From Roseomonas sp. (GTDB taxonomy: Bacteria > Pseudomonadota > Alphaproteobacteria > Acetobacterales > Acetobacteraceae), in assembly GCA_020249465.1 (NCBI GenBank), contig JADCFP010000034.1:1-64000 (forward strand): a stretch of DNA of 64,000 nucleotides, written 5' to 3'. Both the position numbers and the translations under genes were made by a program. Positions 1-8,872 of this stretch are shown piece by piece. The stretch's first letter is position 1, and each line of letters begins with the position of its first letter. Below the pieces are notes generated by a model. That model saw nothing but the letters and a program-made list of their open reading frames with translations, searched no databases and had not been told where the DNA came from.

Positions 1-2066
1 AGAAACACGCGCTGCGTGAAGCGATAAGCGCCAGCAACACCGGATTCGGTCCATTCCATATAGCGTTCGGGCGGATTGTCGGAAAGGATGAACCACCGCG
101 CGGTATCGGCGCCGTATTTCGCGATGATCGCACCCGGGTCCACCGTATTGCGCTTGGATTTGGACATTGCCTCAACCCGGCCAATCGTCACGGGTTCCGC
201 GCTGCCCTTTACGGTCGCGCTGCGCGTGCCATCGGTGGCAACGGCGAAGTCAACTTCCTCAGGATAAAGCCAGCGGCCATCAGCGCCCTTGTAGCTTTCA
301 TGCTGCACCATGCCTTGCGTGAAAAGGCCGGCGAAGGGCTCATCCACGGAAAGATGGCCGGCTTCCTTCATGGCGCGGGAGAAGAAACGCGAATAGAGCA
401 AATGCAGGATCGCATGTTCAATGCCGCCGATATACTGATCAACCGGCAACCAGCCATCCACGGCACCCTTGATCACCGGTTCCGCCGCGCGCGGCGAACA
501 GAAGCGCGCATAATACCAAGACGAATCAACGAAAGTGTCGCAGGTATCGGTCTCCCGCCGCGCGGGCTTCGCGCATTTCGGGCAGGCGATGTGCTTCCAA
601 CTTGGGTGATTGTCGAGCGGATTGCCTGGCTTCGCAAAATCCACATCATCGGGCAGGCGCACCGGCAATTGATCATCCGGTACCGGCACCACGCCGCAAT
701 CATCGCAATGGATGAAGGGGATGGGGCAGCCCCAATAGCGCTGACGAGAAACGCCCCAATCGCGCAGCCGCCAATTCACAATGCCCTGACCGGCGCCGAG
801 CTTTTCCAGCTCATCAATCACGCGCCGCTTGGCGGCGGCGACACCAAGCCCATCAAGGAAGCCTGAATTATACGCAACGCCATCTTCCGTATGTGCGACA
901 TCGCCAACCGCAAAGGTTGCGGCATCGGCACCCGGTGGCAGCACAACGGGTGTTACGGAAAGCCCATATTTACGCGCAAAATCCAGATCGCGCTGATCAT
1001 GTGCGGGGCAGCCGAAAATAGCACCCGTGCCATATTCCATCAGCACGAAATTCGCGATCCAGACCGGGTATTCGCGCCCGTTGAATGGATGCTTGACCCG
1101 GAAGCCCGTATCAAAGCCGCGCTTTTCCGCCTGTTCGATGGCAGCTTCGGATGTGCCCATGCGGCGGCATTCGGCGATGAACTCCGCCGCCTTGGCATCA
1201 CGCGCCCCGGCGGCCGCCGCCAAGGGATGCTCTGCCGCAACCGCGAGGAAGGACATGCCAAACAGGGTGTCGGGCCTAGTGGTAAAAACTTCAATCTCTG
1301 AAAGATCGCCCGCAGTCTGCGTCAACGCAAACTTCACCCGCGCCCCTTCGCTCCGCCCGATCCAGTTGGATTGCATCAGCTTCACGCGTTCCGGCCAGCG
1401 ATCCAGCCCGCCCAAAGCTTCCAGCAAATCCGGCGCAAATTTCGTAATGCTCAAAAACCATTGGCTGAGCTGCTTCTTTTCCACCAAAGCACCAGACCGC
1501 CAGCCACGCCCATCAATCACCTGTTCATTGGCAAGCACGGTGCCATCCACAGGGTCCCAATTCACCCAGGATTCCTTGCGCTCAACCAGGCCCGCGCGCC
1601 AGAAATCCAAAAGCAATTTCTGTTGCCGCCCGTAATATTCCACATCGCAGGTTGCGAATTCCCGCGCCCAATCCAGCGAAAGCCCCATGCGCTGCAATTC
1701 CGCGCGCATATTGGCGATATTGTCATAGGTCCATTTGGCCGGGTGAATGCCGCGTTCGCGCGCCGCGTTTTCCGCCGGCAGGCCAAAAGCATCCCATCCC
1801 ATGGGATGCATCACCAAATGCCCGCGCGCCCGCTTGTAGCGCGCCACCACATCACCGAGCGTATAGTTGCGCACATGGCCCATATGGATCTTGCCGCTGG
1901 GGTAGGGAAACATTTCCAGCACATAATATTTCCGCGCGTCCGCCGGCGGTACATCGGGCACCACAAAGCAGGCGCGATCCTGCCAGGCCTGCTGCCAGCG
2001 CGGCTCGGCATGGGTGAAATCATAACGCGGCGCGGATTTTTCAGCCGCTGCTGGGGTAGTGTTCAT
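1..2066 (-). CDS. leuS: Leucyl-tRNA synthetase, partial (C-terminus beyond the window)
   Basis: Class I aminoacyl-tRNA synthetase that charges tRNA-Leu in the cytoplasm. The open frame runs from an ATG at 2066 to the window edge, giving about 688 residues of a family usually about 870 long. The ORF track misses it because no stop lies in the window. The HIGH-type signature appears as '[15 protein letters not shown]' (about residues 55-69). The KMSKS loop appears as '[10 protein letters not shown]' (about residue 634). Between them are the editing (CP1) region and a zinc-like segment '[11 protein letters not shown]...CPKCAKPAR'. Missing is the anticodon-binding and C-terminal part. Divergent from the lipoprotein gene at 2246, with about 115 bases between them that must carry both promoters. 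Confidence 0.95.
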   Translation of the reverse strand, partial: MNTTPAAAEKSAPRYDFTHAEPRWQQAWQDRACFVVPDVPPADARKYYVLEMFPYPSGKIHMGHVRNYTLGDVVARYKRARGHLVMHPMGWDAFGLPAENAARERGIHPAKWTYDNIANMRAELQRMGLSLDWAREFATCDVEYYGRQQKLLLDFWRAGLVERKESWVNWDPVDGTVLANEQVIDGRGWRSGALVEKKQLSQWFLSITKFAPDLLEALGGLDRWPERVKLMQSNWIGRSEGARVKFALTQTAGDLSEIEVFTTRPDTLFGMSFLAVAAEHPLAAAAGARDAKAAEFIAECRRMGTSEAAIEQAEKRGFDTGFRVKHPFNGREYPVWIANFVLMEYGTGAIFGCPAHDQRDLDFARKYGLSVTPVVLPPGADAATFAVGDVAHTEDGVAYNSGFLDGLGVAAAKRRVIDELEKLGAGQGIVNWRLRDWGVSRQRYWGCPIPFIHCDDCGVVPVPDDQLPVRLPDDVDFAKPGNPLDNHPSWKHIACPKCAKPARRETDTCDTFVDSSWYYARFCSPRAAEPVIKGAVDGWLPVDQYIGGIEHAILHLLYSRFFSRAMKEAGHLSVDEPFAGLFTQGMVQHESYKGADGRWLYPEEVDFAVATDGTRSATVKGSAEPVTIGRVEAMSKSKRNTVDPGAIIAKYGADTARWFILSDNPPERYMEWTESGVAGAYRFTQRVF

Positions 2067-2180
2067 GTGAAGCGATAGCCAATACAGAAATGGAGACCAA
2101 ACCCTGCTTAGAACAGAAACCGGCTTGGGGAAATCGGCCCCGATCTTCCCGCCTGGGTCCGGCCATGGCATGAAGTGGCC

Positions 2181-2249
2181 ATGCCTTACCTTGTCATGTT
2201 TCTGGTCCTCAGCTTCCTGACGCTGCTTGCCACCTGTGTCATGCTATGA
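2181..2249 (+). CDS. Possible 22-residue hydrophobic leader peptide
   Basis: A tiny ORF ([22 protein letters not shown]) ends in a TGA that overlaps the ATG of the following lipoprotein gene by three bases (ATGA arrangement), the geometry of translational coupling. The peptide is almost entirely hydrophobic and could be a single membrane helix. There is no strong Shine-Dalgarno in front. It may be chance, since GC-rich DNA yields such ORFs easily, and no homologue can be named from sequence alone. Confidence 0.22.
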   Translation: MPYLVMFLVLSFLTLLATCVML

Positions 2250-3217
2250 TGCGGCGCTTATTTGCGGGTTTGGCGCTTTTGGCGCTGGCGGCCTGTGGCG
2301 ATCTGCCGCAGCCCTTCCGCGGCAATCCGGGTGGCATGGCTGGTCGGTTGGTGGTGCCGCCCCCCTATCGCCTGGCGGTCCCGCCGCCCGAAGCGGCGAT
2401 GCTCACCGCCACCGAATCGGAAGCCTTTGCCAAGGCCGTGGCGGCTGCGCTGCTCAAGCGCGAAGTACCGGCGGTGGCGGATGCGCCCCTGCCGCTCGAT
2501 TGGCGCTTGGCCATGGATATGCGCCTTGAAGGCAACCGCGTGGTGCCGCGCTATGCTCTGTTTGATCCTGATGGCGCCCCGCAGGGCGTGGCCGAGGGCA
2601 GCGCCATCCCGGCACGCGATTGGGCGCGCCCCAGCACGGCCCTATTCGTTGATGTGGCCAATGATGCGTCCCGCCGAGCGGCGGATTTGCTGCTGCGGGC
2701 GGAAGCGGCGCGGAAATCCACCAACCCGGCGGCGCTGGCCTCCGCAGGGCCACCGCGGCTTTATCTGCTGCCGGTGCGCGGCGCCCCGGGCGATGGAAAT
2801 GATAGCCTGACGGCGCGCATGCGCGATTCCTTGGGCGATAACGGCATTCTGGCGCAGGAAGTGGCGGATGGTGCGGGCTTTGCCGCTGATGGGCGCGTCA
2901 ATGTCGTGCCGGTTGGACGGGGCATGCAAAGGGTGGAAATCCTTTGGATCATCTCCCGCCGCGATGGGCAGGAATTGGGCCGCGTGCTGCAAATGAACGA
3001 AATCCCATCAGGGCTTTTGGACCGGCATTGGGGCGATATCGCCTTTGCCGCGGCGGCGGAGGCAGCCGGCGGTGTGCAGCGCGTGATCGAAAACGCCGGC
3101 GGCATGCCGAAGCGCGAGGGGGGTGCCAGTGAGGCCGCGCAGCCCAATGCCGCACCGGGGGGTCTCGCCCTGCCGCCCCGCGCTGCGGCGCTCCCCCGAC
3201 CCGGCGCGGCGCCGTGA
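2246..3217 (+). CDS. Outer-membrane-type lipoprotein of unknown function
   Basis: A 323-residue protein with a lipoprotein signal peptide: basic MMRR start, hydrophobic core and lipobox 'LALAAC' with the lipidated Cys at about residue 17. The +2 residue is Gly, so outer-membrane sorting is expected. The mature protein is mixed alpha/beta with a Pro/Ala-rich tail of about 40 residues. No catalytic motif is recognised. The stop overlaps the GTG start of the downstream acyltransferase (GTGA), so the two genes are probably cotranscribed and coupled. The pairing with a sugar acyltransferase suggests, but does not prove, an envelope role. Confidence 0.75.
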   Translation: MMRRLFAGLALLALAACGDLPQPFRGNPGGMAGRLVVPPPYRLAVPPPEAAMLTATESEAFAKAVAAALLKREVPAVADAPLPLDWRLAMDMRLEGNRVVPRYALFDPDGAPQGVAEGSAIPARDWARPSTALFVDVANDASRRAADLLLRAEAARKSTNPAALASAGPPRLYLLPVRGAPGDGNDSLTARMRDSLGDNGILAQEVADGAGFAADGRVNVVPVGRGMQRVEILWIISRRDGQELGRVLQMNEIPSGLLDRHWGDIAFAAAAEAAGGVQRVIENAGGMPKREGGASEAAQPNAAPGGLALPPRAAALPRPGAAP

Positions 3218-3840
3218 CACGCCAGCGCATCCTGCTTTTGGGGGCAGGGGGGCATGGCAAGGCCATCGCCGATCTTTTGCTGGCGAGTGGCCGCTACGAT
3301 ATCACCGGGTTCGTGGATGCGGCGCCCAAGGCGAGCCAGGTGCTTGGCCTGCCGGTGCTGGGCGATGAAAGGCTGCTTGGTGCGCTGGCCGGGCAGGGGG
3401 TGGCGCTTGCCCATGCTGCGGTTGGCGATAACGCGAAGCGCCTTGCCGCTGCGGGCCGCCTCCGCGCGGCCGGCTTTGCCCTGCCAAGCCTGATTCACCC
3501 CGCTGCCCTGATCGGCCATGGCGCGAGGATCGGGGATGGGGCAGCTATCCTCGCCCGCGCCGTAATCGGGCCAGAGGCCGAGATCGGCCCGCTTGCGTTG
3601 ATCAATACCGGCGCGATTGTGGAACATGATTGTGTGGTGGCCGAGGCTGCGCATATCGGCCCCGGCGTGGTGCTGGCGGGTGGGGTGCGTGTTGGCGTGG
3701 CTGCCTTGATTGGCGCGGGCGCGGTGGTGCGCCCTGGTATCATCATCGGCGCGGGCGCGGTGATTGGCGCCGGCGCGGCGGTGGTGGATGATATCGCGCC
3801 TGGGGCGCGCGTGGCCGGCGTACCGGCCCGCCCTGTTTGA
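3214..3840 (+). CDS. NeuD/PglD-like sugar O/N-acyltransferase
   Basis: A 208-residue member of the NeuD/PglD left-handed beta-helix acetyltransferases. The N-terminus is a small Rossmann-like domain with 'LLLGAGGHGKAIADLLL' (about residues 6-22), typical of the UDP-sugar binding part. From about residue 95 hexapeptide repeats (IGHGARIGDGAAIL, IGPEAEIGP, VGVAALIGAGA) build the acetyl-CoA-binding beta helix. The catalytic-type His sits in 'VEHDCVV'. The start is a GTG overlapping the previous stop. The usual partners, aminotransferase and glycosyltransferase genes of a sialic/legionaminic acid or bacillosamine locus, are absent nearby, so the substrate is unknown. The TGA stop directly abuts an intergenic repeat. 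Confidence 0.85.
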   Translation: MTRQRILLLGAGGHGKAIADLLLASGRYDITGFVDAAPKASQVLGLPVLGDERLLGALAGQGVALAHAAVGDNAKRLAAAGRLRAAGFALPSLIHPAALIGHGARIGDGAAILARAVIGPEAEIGPLALINTGAIVEHDCVVAEAAHIGPGVVLAGGVRVGVAALIGAGAVVRPGIIIGAGAVIGAGAAVVDDIAPGARVAGVPARPV

Positions 3841-3942
3841 GCGTTTTCAAGCCAAGTGTGTTCACTTGGCGGCTCGGAAAACGCGAGCAAACATGAAACT
3901 AGAGCGTGCCCGGTGAACGAAGGTGAACGGGCATCGCTCTAG
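3841..3942 (+). repeat. Intergenic repeat family A, copy 1 (full, two hairpins)
   Basis: A 102-base unit with two hairpins. Hairpin 1 has outer arms GCGTTTTC/GAAAACGC and an inner perfect 8-bp stem GCCAAGTG/CACTTGGC with a 4-base loop. Hairpin 2 has arms AGAGCG/CGCTCT and TGCCCG/CGGGCA around the motif GTGAAC-N4-GTGAAC. It lies between convergent genes and may act as a bidirectional transcript end. The upstream TGA touches its left edge and the convergent gene uses TAG (CTA) at its right edge. Confidence 0.85.
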
Positions 3943-4583
3943 GTACCAGAGATGTAGCGCGCAAAATCCGGCCCAGGGACACCACGGCGCAGCGGCACGC
4001 AGCCGGGCGGTGGGCCAGGACGGAATTGCCAGCCCTGATCCTGAACCTCTCCCAGAAAGCGATTCAGGTGCCGCATGGCACCATTGGGCAGGTCATGCAG
4101 CACCAGCATTACCGGCTCCCGCGCCGCCTTCAGCATGGCATGGGCGGTGGCGGGCCAGCCATCCGCGTCGCGGAAATCGCCGGGCACGGCATTCCACAGC
4201 ACCATGGTCGCTTGCGCCGCCATCAAATGCCGCGCTGCCGCACCATTCAGCAAATGTGCGCCCAAGGCACCGCCGCCGCCATTCGGGCGGAAATAACGCT
4301 CAGGAGCCGTAAGATCGCCCAGCAGCACATCAGTTTCCGTGATTTCATGCAAAGCCTCGGCAGCGCTGCGCCGGCCAAGCGGTGCGCCATGCGTCAGCGT
4401 ATGATTGCCGATGACATGCCCAGCATCGCGCGCCTGCGCCGCCAAGGCGCGCGACTTGGGATCACGTAATTTCTCGCCAATCACGAAAAACATCGCGGGG
4501 ATGCGTCGGCGCGCCAGCACTGCCAGCACGCCGGGTGTCGCCTCAGGCTCCGGCCCATTGTCGAAGCTGAGGCAGATGTCCAT
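3939..4583 (-). CDS. NodB-like polysaccharide deacetylase family protein
   Basis: A 214-residue carbohydrate esterase 4 (NodB homology) protein, expected to remove acyl groups from a polysaccharide or related substrate. Motif 1 reads 'CLSFDNGPEPE': the first Asp (catalytic base) is kept but the second, normally a metal ligand Asp, is Asn. Motif 2, 'GNHTLTHG', keeps both His. No signal peptide is seen. I start at the second Met (MDICLSFDNG), because the seven upstream codons of the ORF-track start lie inside a repeat. The stop codon TAG is contributed by the end of repeat copy A1. The gene is bracketed by repeats on both sides. Confidence 0.82.
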   Translation of the reverse strand: MDICLSFDNGPEPEATPGVLAVLARRRIPAMFFVIGEKLRDPKSRALAAQARDAGHVIGNHTLTHGAPLGRRSAAEALHEITETDVLLGDLTAPERYFRPNGGGGALGAHLLNGAAARHLMAAQATMVLWNAVPGDFRDADGWPATAHAMLKAAREPVMLVLHDLPNGAMRHLNRFLGEVQDQGWQFRPGPPPGCVPLRRGVPGPDFARYISGT

Positions 4584-4592
4584 TGTTAGCTT

Positions 4593-4695
4593 AGAGCAGA
4601 TCACGTTCAGATGGAATCATCTGAACGTGTGAAGATGCTCGAAAAACAAAGAGATATAGCGGGTGGCGTGAACACATGTGAACGCAACACGCTCT
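4593..4695 (+). repeat. Intergenic repeat family B, copy 1
   Basis: A 103-base unit. Hairpin 1 has a perfect 11-bp stem CACGTTCAGAT/ATCTGAACGTG closed outside by GAGCA/TGCTC, followed by a conserved linker GAAAAACAAAG. Hairpin 2 contains GTGAAC-N4-GTGAAC flanked by imperfect arms and closes with GCTCT. It is flanked by TA on both sides (TA-GAGC...GCTC-TA). It separates the start of the deacetylase gene from the end of the FAH gene. The TAG stop of the FAH gene is the right-hand TA junction read on the minus strand. Confidence 0.88.
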
Positions 4696-5584
4696 AATCG
4701 CTGATGGTATTGGTGAGCGTGCCGATGCCCTCAATCGTTAGTTCCATGACATCGCCCGCCTTCAGTGTTTGCGGCGGCTGCATCGCGTAGCCCACGCCTT
4801 CCGGCGTGCCGGTCATGATCACATCGCCCGGCAGCAGGGTAAAGCCGGCAGAGAGCTGATGGATGATCTCCGGCACGTCGAAAATCATCTTGCTGGTGCG
4901 GCTCGCTTGCCGCTGTTCGCCATTAATCTTGAGACCAATCGCCAGATCAGCGGCGCTGAGATCCGCCGCCGGCACAATCACTGGGCCAAGCGGGCAGGAA
5001 CGATCCAGCGACTTGCCCTTGAACCATTGCCCATGGCGGCGCTGCAAATCGCGCCCGGTCACGTCATTGCCGATGGTCCAGCCAAAGACATGGTCAAGCG
5101 CCTTTTCCTTGGGAATATCGCGCCCGGCGGTGCCGATGATTGCTACCAGCTCAACCTCATAGTCCAGCCACTTGGTCACACCCTCATGCGTTGGGACCTT
5201 GGCATCGGGGGCAATCACGCAATCGGCGGCCTTGGTGAAGAATTGCGGGTATTTCGGCACTTCGCTGTTGGTAATGCCGCGCGTGCGATCACCTTCCGCG
5301 ACATGGTCCATGTAATTGCGGCCCACGCAGAACACATTGCGGCGCGGCTTGGGGATAGGGGCTTGCAGGGCAACGCTTGCCAGCGGCAGCAGCGCATTGG
5401 CGGGCGGATTGGCGGCGAGTGCGCGGATCGCGGCCAGCATGGCGGCGCCGCCATCAATCACGGCCAGCATGTCGCGTGCCGGCGGCATGGCGACGGCAAG
5501 GTCAAGCACGCGCCCGCCCGAAAGCAGCACGCCCGCGCGGCTTCCCGCAGCATCGGCAAAGGTGATCAGGTTCAAGGCAGCCAT
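4694..5584 (-). CDS. Fumarylacetoacetate hydrolase (FAH) family protein
   Basis: A 296-residue cytosolic FAH-fold enzyme (2-hydroxyhepta-2,4-diene-1,7-dioate isomerase/acylpyruvase type), which hydrolyses or isomerises ketoacid products of catabolic pathways using Mg2+. The core begins at 'NVFCVGRNYMDHVAEG' (about residue 80). The metal-site segment 'KWLDYEVELVAIIG' supplies the expected Glu residues, followed by 'DVTGRDLQRRHGQWF.GKS' and 'VIMTGTPEGVG'. The N-terminal ~75 residues form the usual cap domain. The neighbours are other stand-alone metabolic genes, so the substrate is not fixed by context. The stop codon falls in repeat B1. Confidence 0.88.
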   Translation of the reverse strand: MAALNLITFADAAGSRAGVLLSGGRVLDLAVAMPPARDMLAVIDGGAAMLAAIRALAANPPANALLPLASVALQAPIPKPRRNVFCVGRNYMDHVAEGDRTRGITNSEVPKYPQFFTKAADCVIAPDAKVPTHEGVTKWLDYEVELVAIIGTAGRDIPKEKALDHVFGWTIGNDVTGRDLQRRHGQWFKGKSLDRSCPLGPVIVPAADLSAADLAIGLKINGEQRQASRTSKMIFDVPEIIHQLSAGFTLLPGDVIMTGTPEGVGYAMQPPQTLKAGDVMELTIEGIGTLTNTISD

Positions 5585-5610
5585 CTGGTTTCCCCCAAAT
5601 TAAAACCGAA

Positions 5611-5712
5611 GCATTTTCAAGCCAAGTGGACCCACTTGGCGACTCGGAAAATGCGACCAAGCAAAAATTTAGAGCATGACGGCCATGCAAACGCGGGGCA
5701 GGCATGCTCTAG
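5611..5712 (+). repeat. Intergenic repeat family A, copy 2 (full)
   Basis: A 102-base unit, the same length as copy A1. Hairpin 1 is GCATTTTC/GAAAATGC around GCCAAGTG-GACC-CACTTGGC. After an AT-rich linker, hairpin 2 begins TAGAGCATG and ends CATGCTCTAG. The GTGAAC direct repeat in the loop is degenerate here. It lies between two minus-strand genes, upstream of the FAH start. Confidence 0.85.
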
Positions 5713-5761
5713 ATGGGCAGGCAAGCGCGGTCAGGGCTTTCGCGCAAGCCCCGCGCCCCGA

Positions 5762-6751
5762 TCAGGGTGCTTCAAACCGCGCGAGCCGTACTGCGGTATG
5801 CCCGCGCGGCGCCACTGGGGTTGGCATGACCAGCAGGCAATCATCATGGGGTGTGCGAATCTCTCGCACCCCATCCTGGGCAATGACGGTGCCGGCCTTC
5901 GGGATGATCTCACCGCCGCGAAATTCCCGTGCGAAAATGAAGCTATGCGAATTGGCGGTCACGGTTTCGGTCACGCGCGCCAGCAAAGGGGGCTCCGGCA
6001 ATGGGGCCGGGGCAGGGCCAATAATGCCAAAAAGCCCAAGCGCACGGCGCGCGGTGGTGGCCATGGCCGTGATGGTCGCGATTTCCCAATGCTGCCCGGC
6101 TTCCACCAGCACGGCGGCGCCGCTGCCACCTGGCTTGGTGAAATGCGCATGATCCACCAGCCGCCGCCCGGCAATATGACCAGGATCAGCCACCGTAACG
6201 CGGGGCGTGCCGAGCGATTGGCCCAGCCTGATCGCGCGTTCGGTGTCGGCAGCCAGAATCAGCGGATCGGACGGCCAGAGCATGGAATGCAAATCCACCA
6301 GCACATCCACGCTTTCGATCACGGGCAGCAATTCCCGCACGCGGCGCATCTCCCGCGAATCGCGCGGGCTTTGCAGCCGATCCTCGCCCCAAAGCCGGTT
6401 CAGATCCTCATCCAGATAGCGCGTCGCGGTCGGGTTTGCCGGATCAAAGGCCAGGAAGGCTTCGGTATTGGCGAAAATCAGACTGAGCCTGCCCCGTTCC
6501 GGCCGGATGCCCGCCACAAGCATTTCCGCCAGCACGGCGGCGCCGGCAATTTCATTGCCATGGGTCAGCGCCGCCAGCGCCAGATGCGGGCCGGGGGCGC
6601 CGGCGGTGAAGGTCCAAACGCCCGGAATGCCGCAATTGCCGCCAAGCCAAGGGCGCAAATCAGGTACCGCGAATCCGACCGCGAAATGCGGCGCTACGCG
6701 CCCCCGAGCCTCCGTGTTTGCGGATTGCGTGCCCAGCAAACTTCCCCTCAA
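5762..6751 (-). CDS. Succinylglutamate desuccinylase/aspartoacylase-family zinc deacylase
   Basis: A 329-residue member of the AstE/AspA (M14-like) family of zinc-dependent deacylases. The zinc-ligand motif appears as 'LTHGNEIAGAAVL' (His and Glu, about residue 62). The third ligand His is in 'DVLVDLHSMLWP' (about residue 152), and an Arg/Asn-rich substrate segment 'LIFANTEAFLAFDP' lies between. The C-terminal part is a small beta domain. It is divergent from the MlrC-like gene at 6818, with only 66 bases between the starts. True substrate unknown; family members act on N-acyl amino acids. Confidence 0.82.
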   Translation of the reverse strand: MRGSLLGTQSANTEARGRVAPHFAVGFAVPDLRPWLGGNCGIPGVWTFTAGAPGPHLALAALTHGNEIAGAAVLAEMLVAGIRPERGRLSLIFANTEAFLAFDPANPTATRYLDEDLNRLWGEDRLQSPRDSREMRRVRELLPVIESVDVLVDLHSMLWPSDPLILAADTERAIRLGQSLGTPRVTVADPGHIAGRRLVDHAHFTKPGGSGAAVLVEAGQHWEIATITAMATTARRALGLFGIIGPAPAPLPEPPLLARVTETVTANSHSFIFAREFRGGEIIPKAGTVIAQDGVREIRTPHDDCLLVMPTPVAPRGHTAVRLARFEAP

Positions 6752-6817
6752 TTATCTTTCTGAGGGACAATTTTATACAAGTCACGTCACACGTCTATCC
6801 TGGGGAATGTTACAGAT

Positions 6818-8359
6818 ATGGTTCAGCCAATGCCGCGCGCGCCGCGCATCGCCATTCTGGGGCTGCATTTGGAAGCAAATGCCTTCGCACCGGTCACGGT
6901 GAAGGAAGATTTCGCCCGGCAATGCCTGGAACGGGGGGAAGCAATTTCGCGCCTGGCGCGTCAGCCGGTCAGCCATTTGCCATCGGAGATTCCGGGTTTC
7001 TACAAGCGCATGGATGACACCGGGCCTTGGGTGCCGCTGCCCATTCTGGTCATGGCAGCGCCGCCGGGTGGGCCAATTGATCAGAGCCTGTTGAATGACG
7101 CGCTGGATGAAATGCGTGCCGGTTTGGCGGCTGCGCTGCCCTTGGATGGTGTCTTTATTGCCAACCACGGCGCAAGCAGCGCAACGGGTGATGAGGATAG
7201 CGATGGCACCATGGCGGCGATGGTGCGCGCCATTGTCGGGCCGGCGGTGCCGATCCTGTGTACCCATGATTTGCATTGCAATATCAGCGAAAAACTGATC
7301 GGCGCCGTGGATGCCTTCATCGGCTATCGCACCAACCCGCATGTGGATATGCGCGAACGCGCTGCCGAGGCTGCCGATCTGCTGCGGGAGGCGCTTGGCG
7401 GCGAGCGTTTCGCGCGCGGCTTTGTGCGCCTGCCGATCACCCCGCCATCGGTGAGTTTGCTGACGGCGCGCGGCCCCTATGCGGATCGCATGGCGGAATG
7501 CCAGGCGCTGATGGCGCGCGATCCGCGCATTGCCAATGCTTCCATCTGCGGCGGTTTTGTCTTCTCCGATTTGCCCAAATGCGGCATGACCATCACGGTC
7601 ACAACGCGCGGCGGGGATCAGGCTTTGGCCGATGCGGCAGCGCTTGAGATCGCGCGCGCCACCTGGGCAGATCGGCAGCGTTATGTGGCGAAGCTGATGT
7701 CGCTTGCTGATGTCACCGCCCGCGCCAAGGCAGCGGCTCAGGGCGCTGACCCTGTGCTGATTGCCGATGTCGCCGATAATCCGGGCGGCGGTGGGCGCGG
7801 CAATACGGCCTATGTGCTGCGCGCCTTGCATGAAGCGGGCGTTGCGGGCGTGGTGCTTGCCAATTTCATTGATCCTGACCTGGCCGCGGAAGCCCATCAG
7901 CTCGGCGAAGGGGCGCGCTTCACCGCGCAATTCAACCGCAACCCGAGTGAATTTTCTGCAAGTTTCTCAGCCCCCGCGCGTATCCTGAAACTGTCGGATG
8001 GCAAGGGTGTGGGCCGGCGCGGCACCATGGCCGGGCGCGCCTTTGACCTTGGCCTGGCGGCGCTTTTGGAACTTGAAGGCAGCGGCATCCGCGTGGTGCT
8101 GGCGAGCCTCAGGCGCCAATGCCATGAACCGCGCATGATTGAGATGTTCGGCGTGGATATCGCCGCCGCGCGCGTGGTTGTTGTGAAATCTCGCGGGCAT
8201 TTCCGCGCCGGCTTTGATGAATTTTTCCCCGATGAGCGCATTCTGGAAGTGGATGTGCCGGGCCTTACCAGCCCCGTTCTGGTCAATTTCCCCTGGAAGC
8301 GCCTGCCGCGCCCGGTTTTCCCGATTGATCCCGGGGCGGGCTGGTCAGGGGCTGCGTAA
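6818..8359 (+). CDS. M81-family metallopeptidase, MlrC (microcystinase C)-like
   Basis: A 513-residue M81 protein of the MlrC type, a zinc hydrolase family with a DUF1485 N-terminal half and an MlrC C-terminal half. The N-terminus gives 'ILGLHLEANAFAP', matching the family's HESNTF-like metal motif. 'CTHDLHCNIS' and 'GYRTNPHVDMRERA' supply further expected His/Asp residues, and 'DVADNPGGGGRGNT' begins the C-terminal half. In alphaproteobacteria such genes are common without microcystin, so a peptide or cyclic amide substrate is only inferred. The first Met (MVQPMPRAPRIAI) may be replaced by the second, four codons on. Confidence 0.85.
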   Translation: MVQPMPRAPRIAILGLHLEANAFAPVTVKEDFARQCLERGEAISRLARQPVSHLPSEIPGFYKRMDDTGPWVPLPILVMAAPPGGPIDQSLLNDALDEMRAGLAAALPLDGVFIANHGASSATGDEDSDGTMAAMVRAIVGPAVPILCTHDLHCNISEKLIGAVDAFIGYRTNPHVDMRERAAEAADLLREALGGERFARGFVRLPITPPSVSLLTARGPYADRMAECQALMARDPRIANASICGGFVFSDLPKCGMTITVTTRGGDQALADAAALEIARATWADRQRYVAKLMSLADVTARAKAAAQGADPVLIADVADNPGGGGRGNTAYVLRALHEAGVAGVVLANFIDPDLAAEAHQLGEGARFTAQFNRNPSEFSASFSAPARILKLSDGKGVGRRGTMAGRAFDLGLAALLELEGSGIRVVLASLRRQCHEPRMIEMFGVDIAAARVVVVKSRGHFRAGFDEFFPDERILEVDVPGLTSPVLVNFPWKRLPRPVFPIDPGAGWSGAA

Positions 8360-8400
8360 ACCGCCACATTGGTTCAAACATTTTTCTGGAGACACGCATC

Positions 8401-8805
8401 ATGACCGCAACCATCATCACCACGCGCGACGGCGGCCCGCTGCACTTCAAGGGTGAGCTCACCCTGAAGGGCACACCAATTGAAGGCGGCGAGGCTTGGC
8501 TCTGCCGCTGCGGTGCGACCAAGAATGGCCCCTGGTGCGATGGCAGCCACAAGAGTGCTGGGATTCCGCTGACAGGCGCGCCGGCCAAGCGCGAAGGGCG
8601 CGATATTTCCGGCGTGACCGGGCCGGTCAATCTGGACCCGCAGCCGAATGGTTCGGTGCGCGCTTCCGGGCCGATGATCGTACAGAACGCCGCAGGTGAG
8701 GAGATTGACCGCACCCCGCAGGCTTCCTTCTGCCGCTGCGGCCAAACCGCCAAGGCGCCCTATTGCGATGGCAGCCACAAGAAGGCGGGTTTTACGGCGC
8801 CCTAA
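8401..8805 (+). CDS. CDGSH-type iron-sulfur protein with two clusters
   Basis: A 134-residue protein with two zf-CDGSH motifs, 'CRCGATKNGPWCDGSH' (about residues 36-51) and 'CRCGQTAKAPYCDGSH' (about 110-125). Each should hold a 2Fe-2S cluster with three Cys and one His, as in the tandem mitoNEET-related family. The two motifs sit about 75 residues apart, which points to internal duplication. Electron transfer or Fe-S/redox sensing is the usual inference. It is 41 bases after the MlrC-like gene and may be cotranscribed. It is convergent with the DsbA-like gene, with repeat A3 between them. Confidence 0.9.
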   Translation: MTATIITTRDGGPLHFKGELTLKGTPIEGGEAWLCRCGATKNGPWCDGSHKSAGIPLTGAPAKREGRDISGVTGPVNLDPQPNGSVRASGPMIVQNAAGEEIDRTPQASFCRCGQTAKAPYCDGSHKKAGFTAP

Positions 8806-8813
8806 TTTTTGGA

Positions 8814-8870
8814 GCATTTTCAAGCCAAGTGGCTTCACTTGGCGGCTCGGAAAATGCGACCCAAGAAAGA
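8814..8870 (+). repeat. Intergenic repeat family A, copy 3 (hairpin 1 only)
   Basis: Contains the full hairpin 1 (GCATTTTC...GCCAAGTG-GCTT-CACTTGGC...GAAAATGC) and the start of the linker, but hairpin 2 is missing, consistent with an internal deletion. The following ACTCTA resembles the family terminus GCTCTA and supplies the TAG stop of the convergent DsbA-like gene. Position between two convergent genes fits a transcription-end role. Confidence 0.8.
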
Positions 8871-8872
8871 CT

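Noticed and set aside
3901-3940. GTGAAC direct repeats as a transcription-factor operator
   Set aside because: The motif recurs only inside the repeat elements, so it is better explained as part of the element than as an operator for this gene.
4769-6763. 664-codon plus-strand ORF
   Set aside because: It is antisense to the FAH and AstE-like genes and crosses repeat A2; its translation is His/Arg/Gln-rich with no domain, a shadow of high-GC codon bias.
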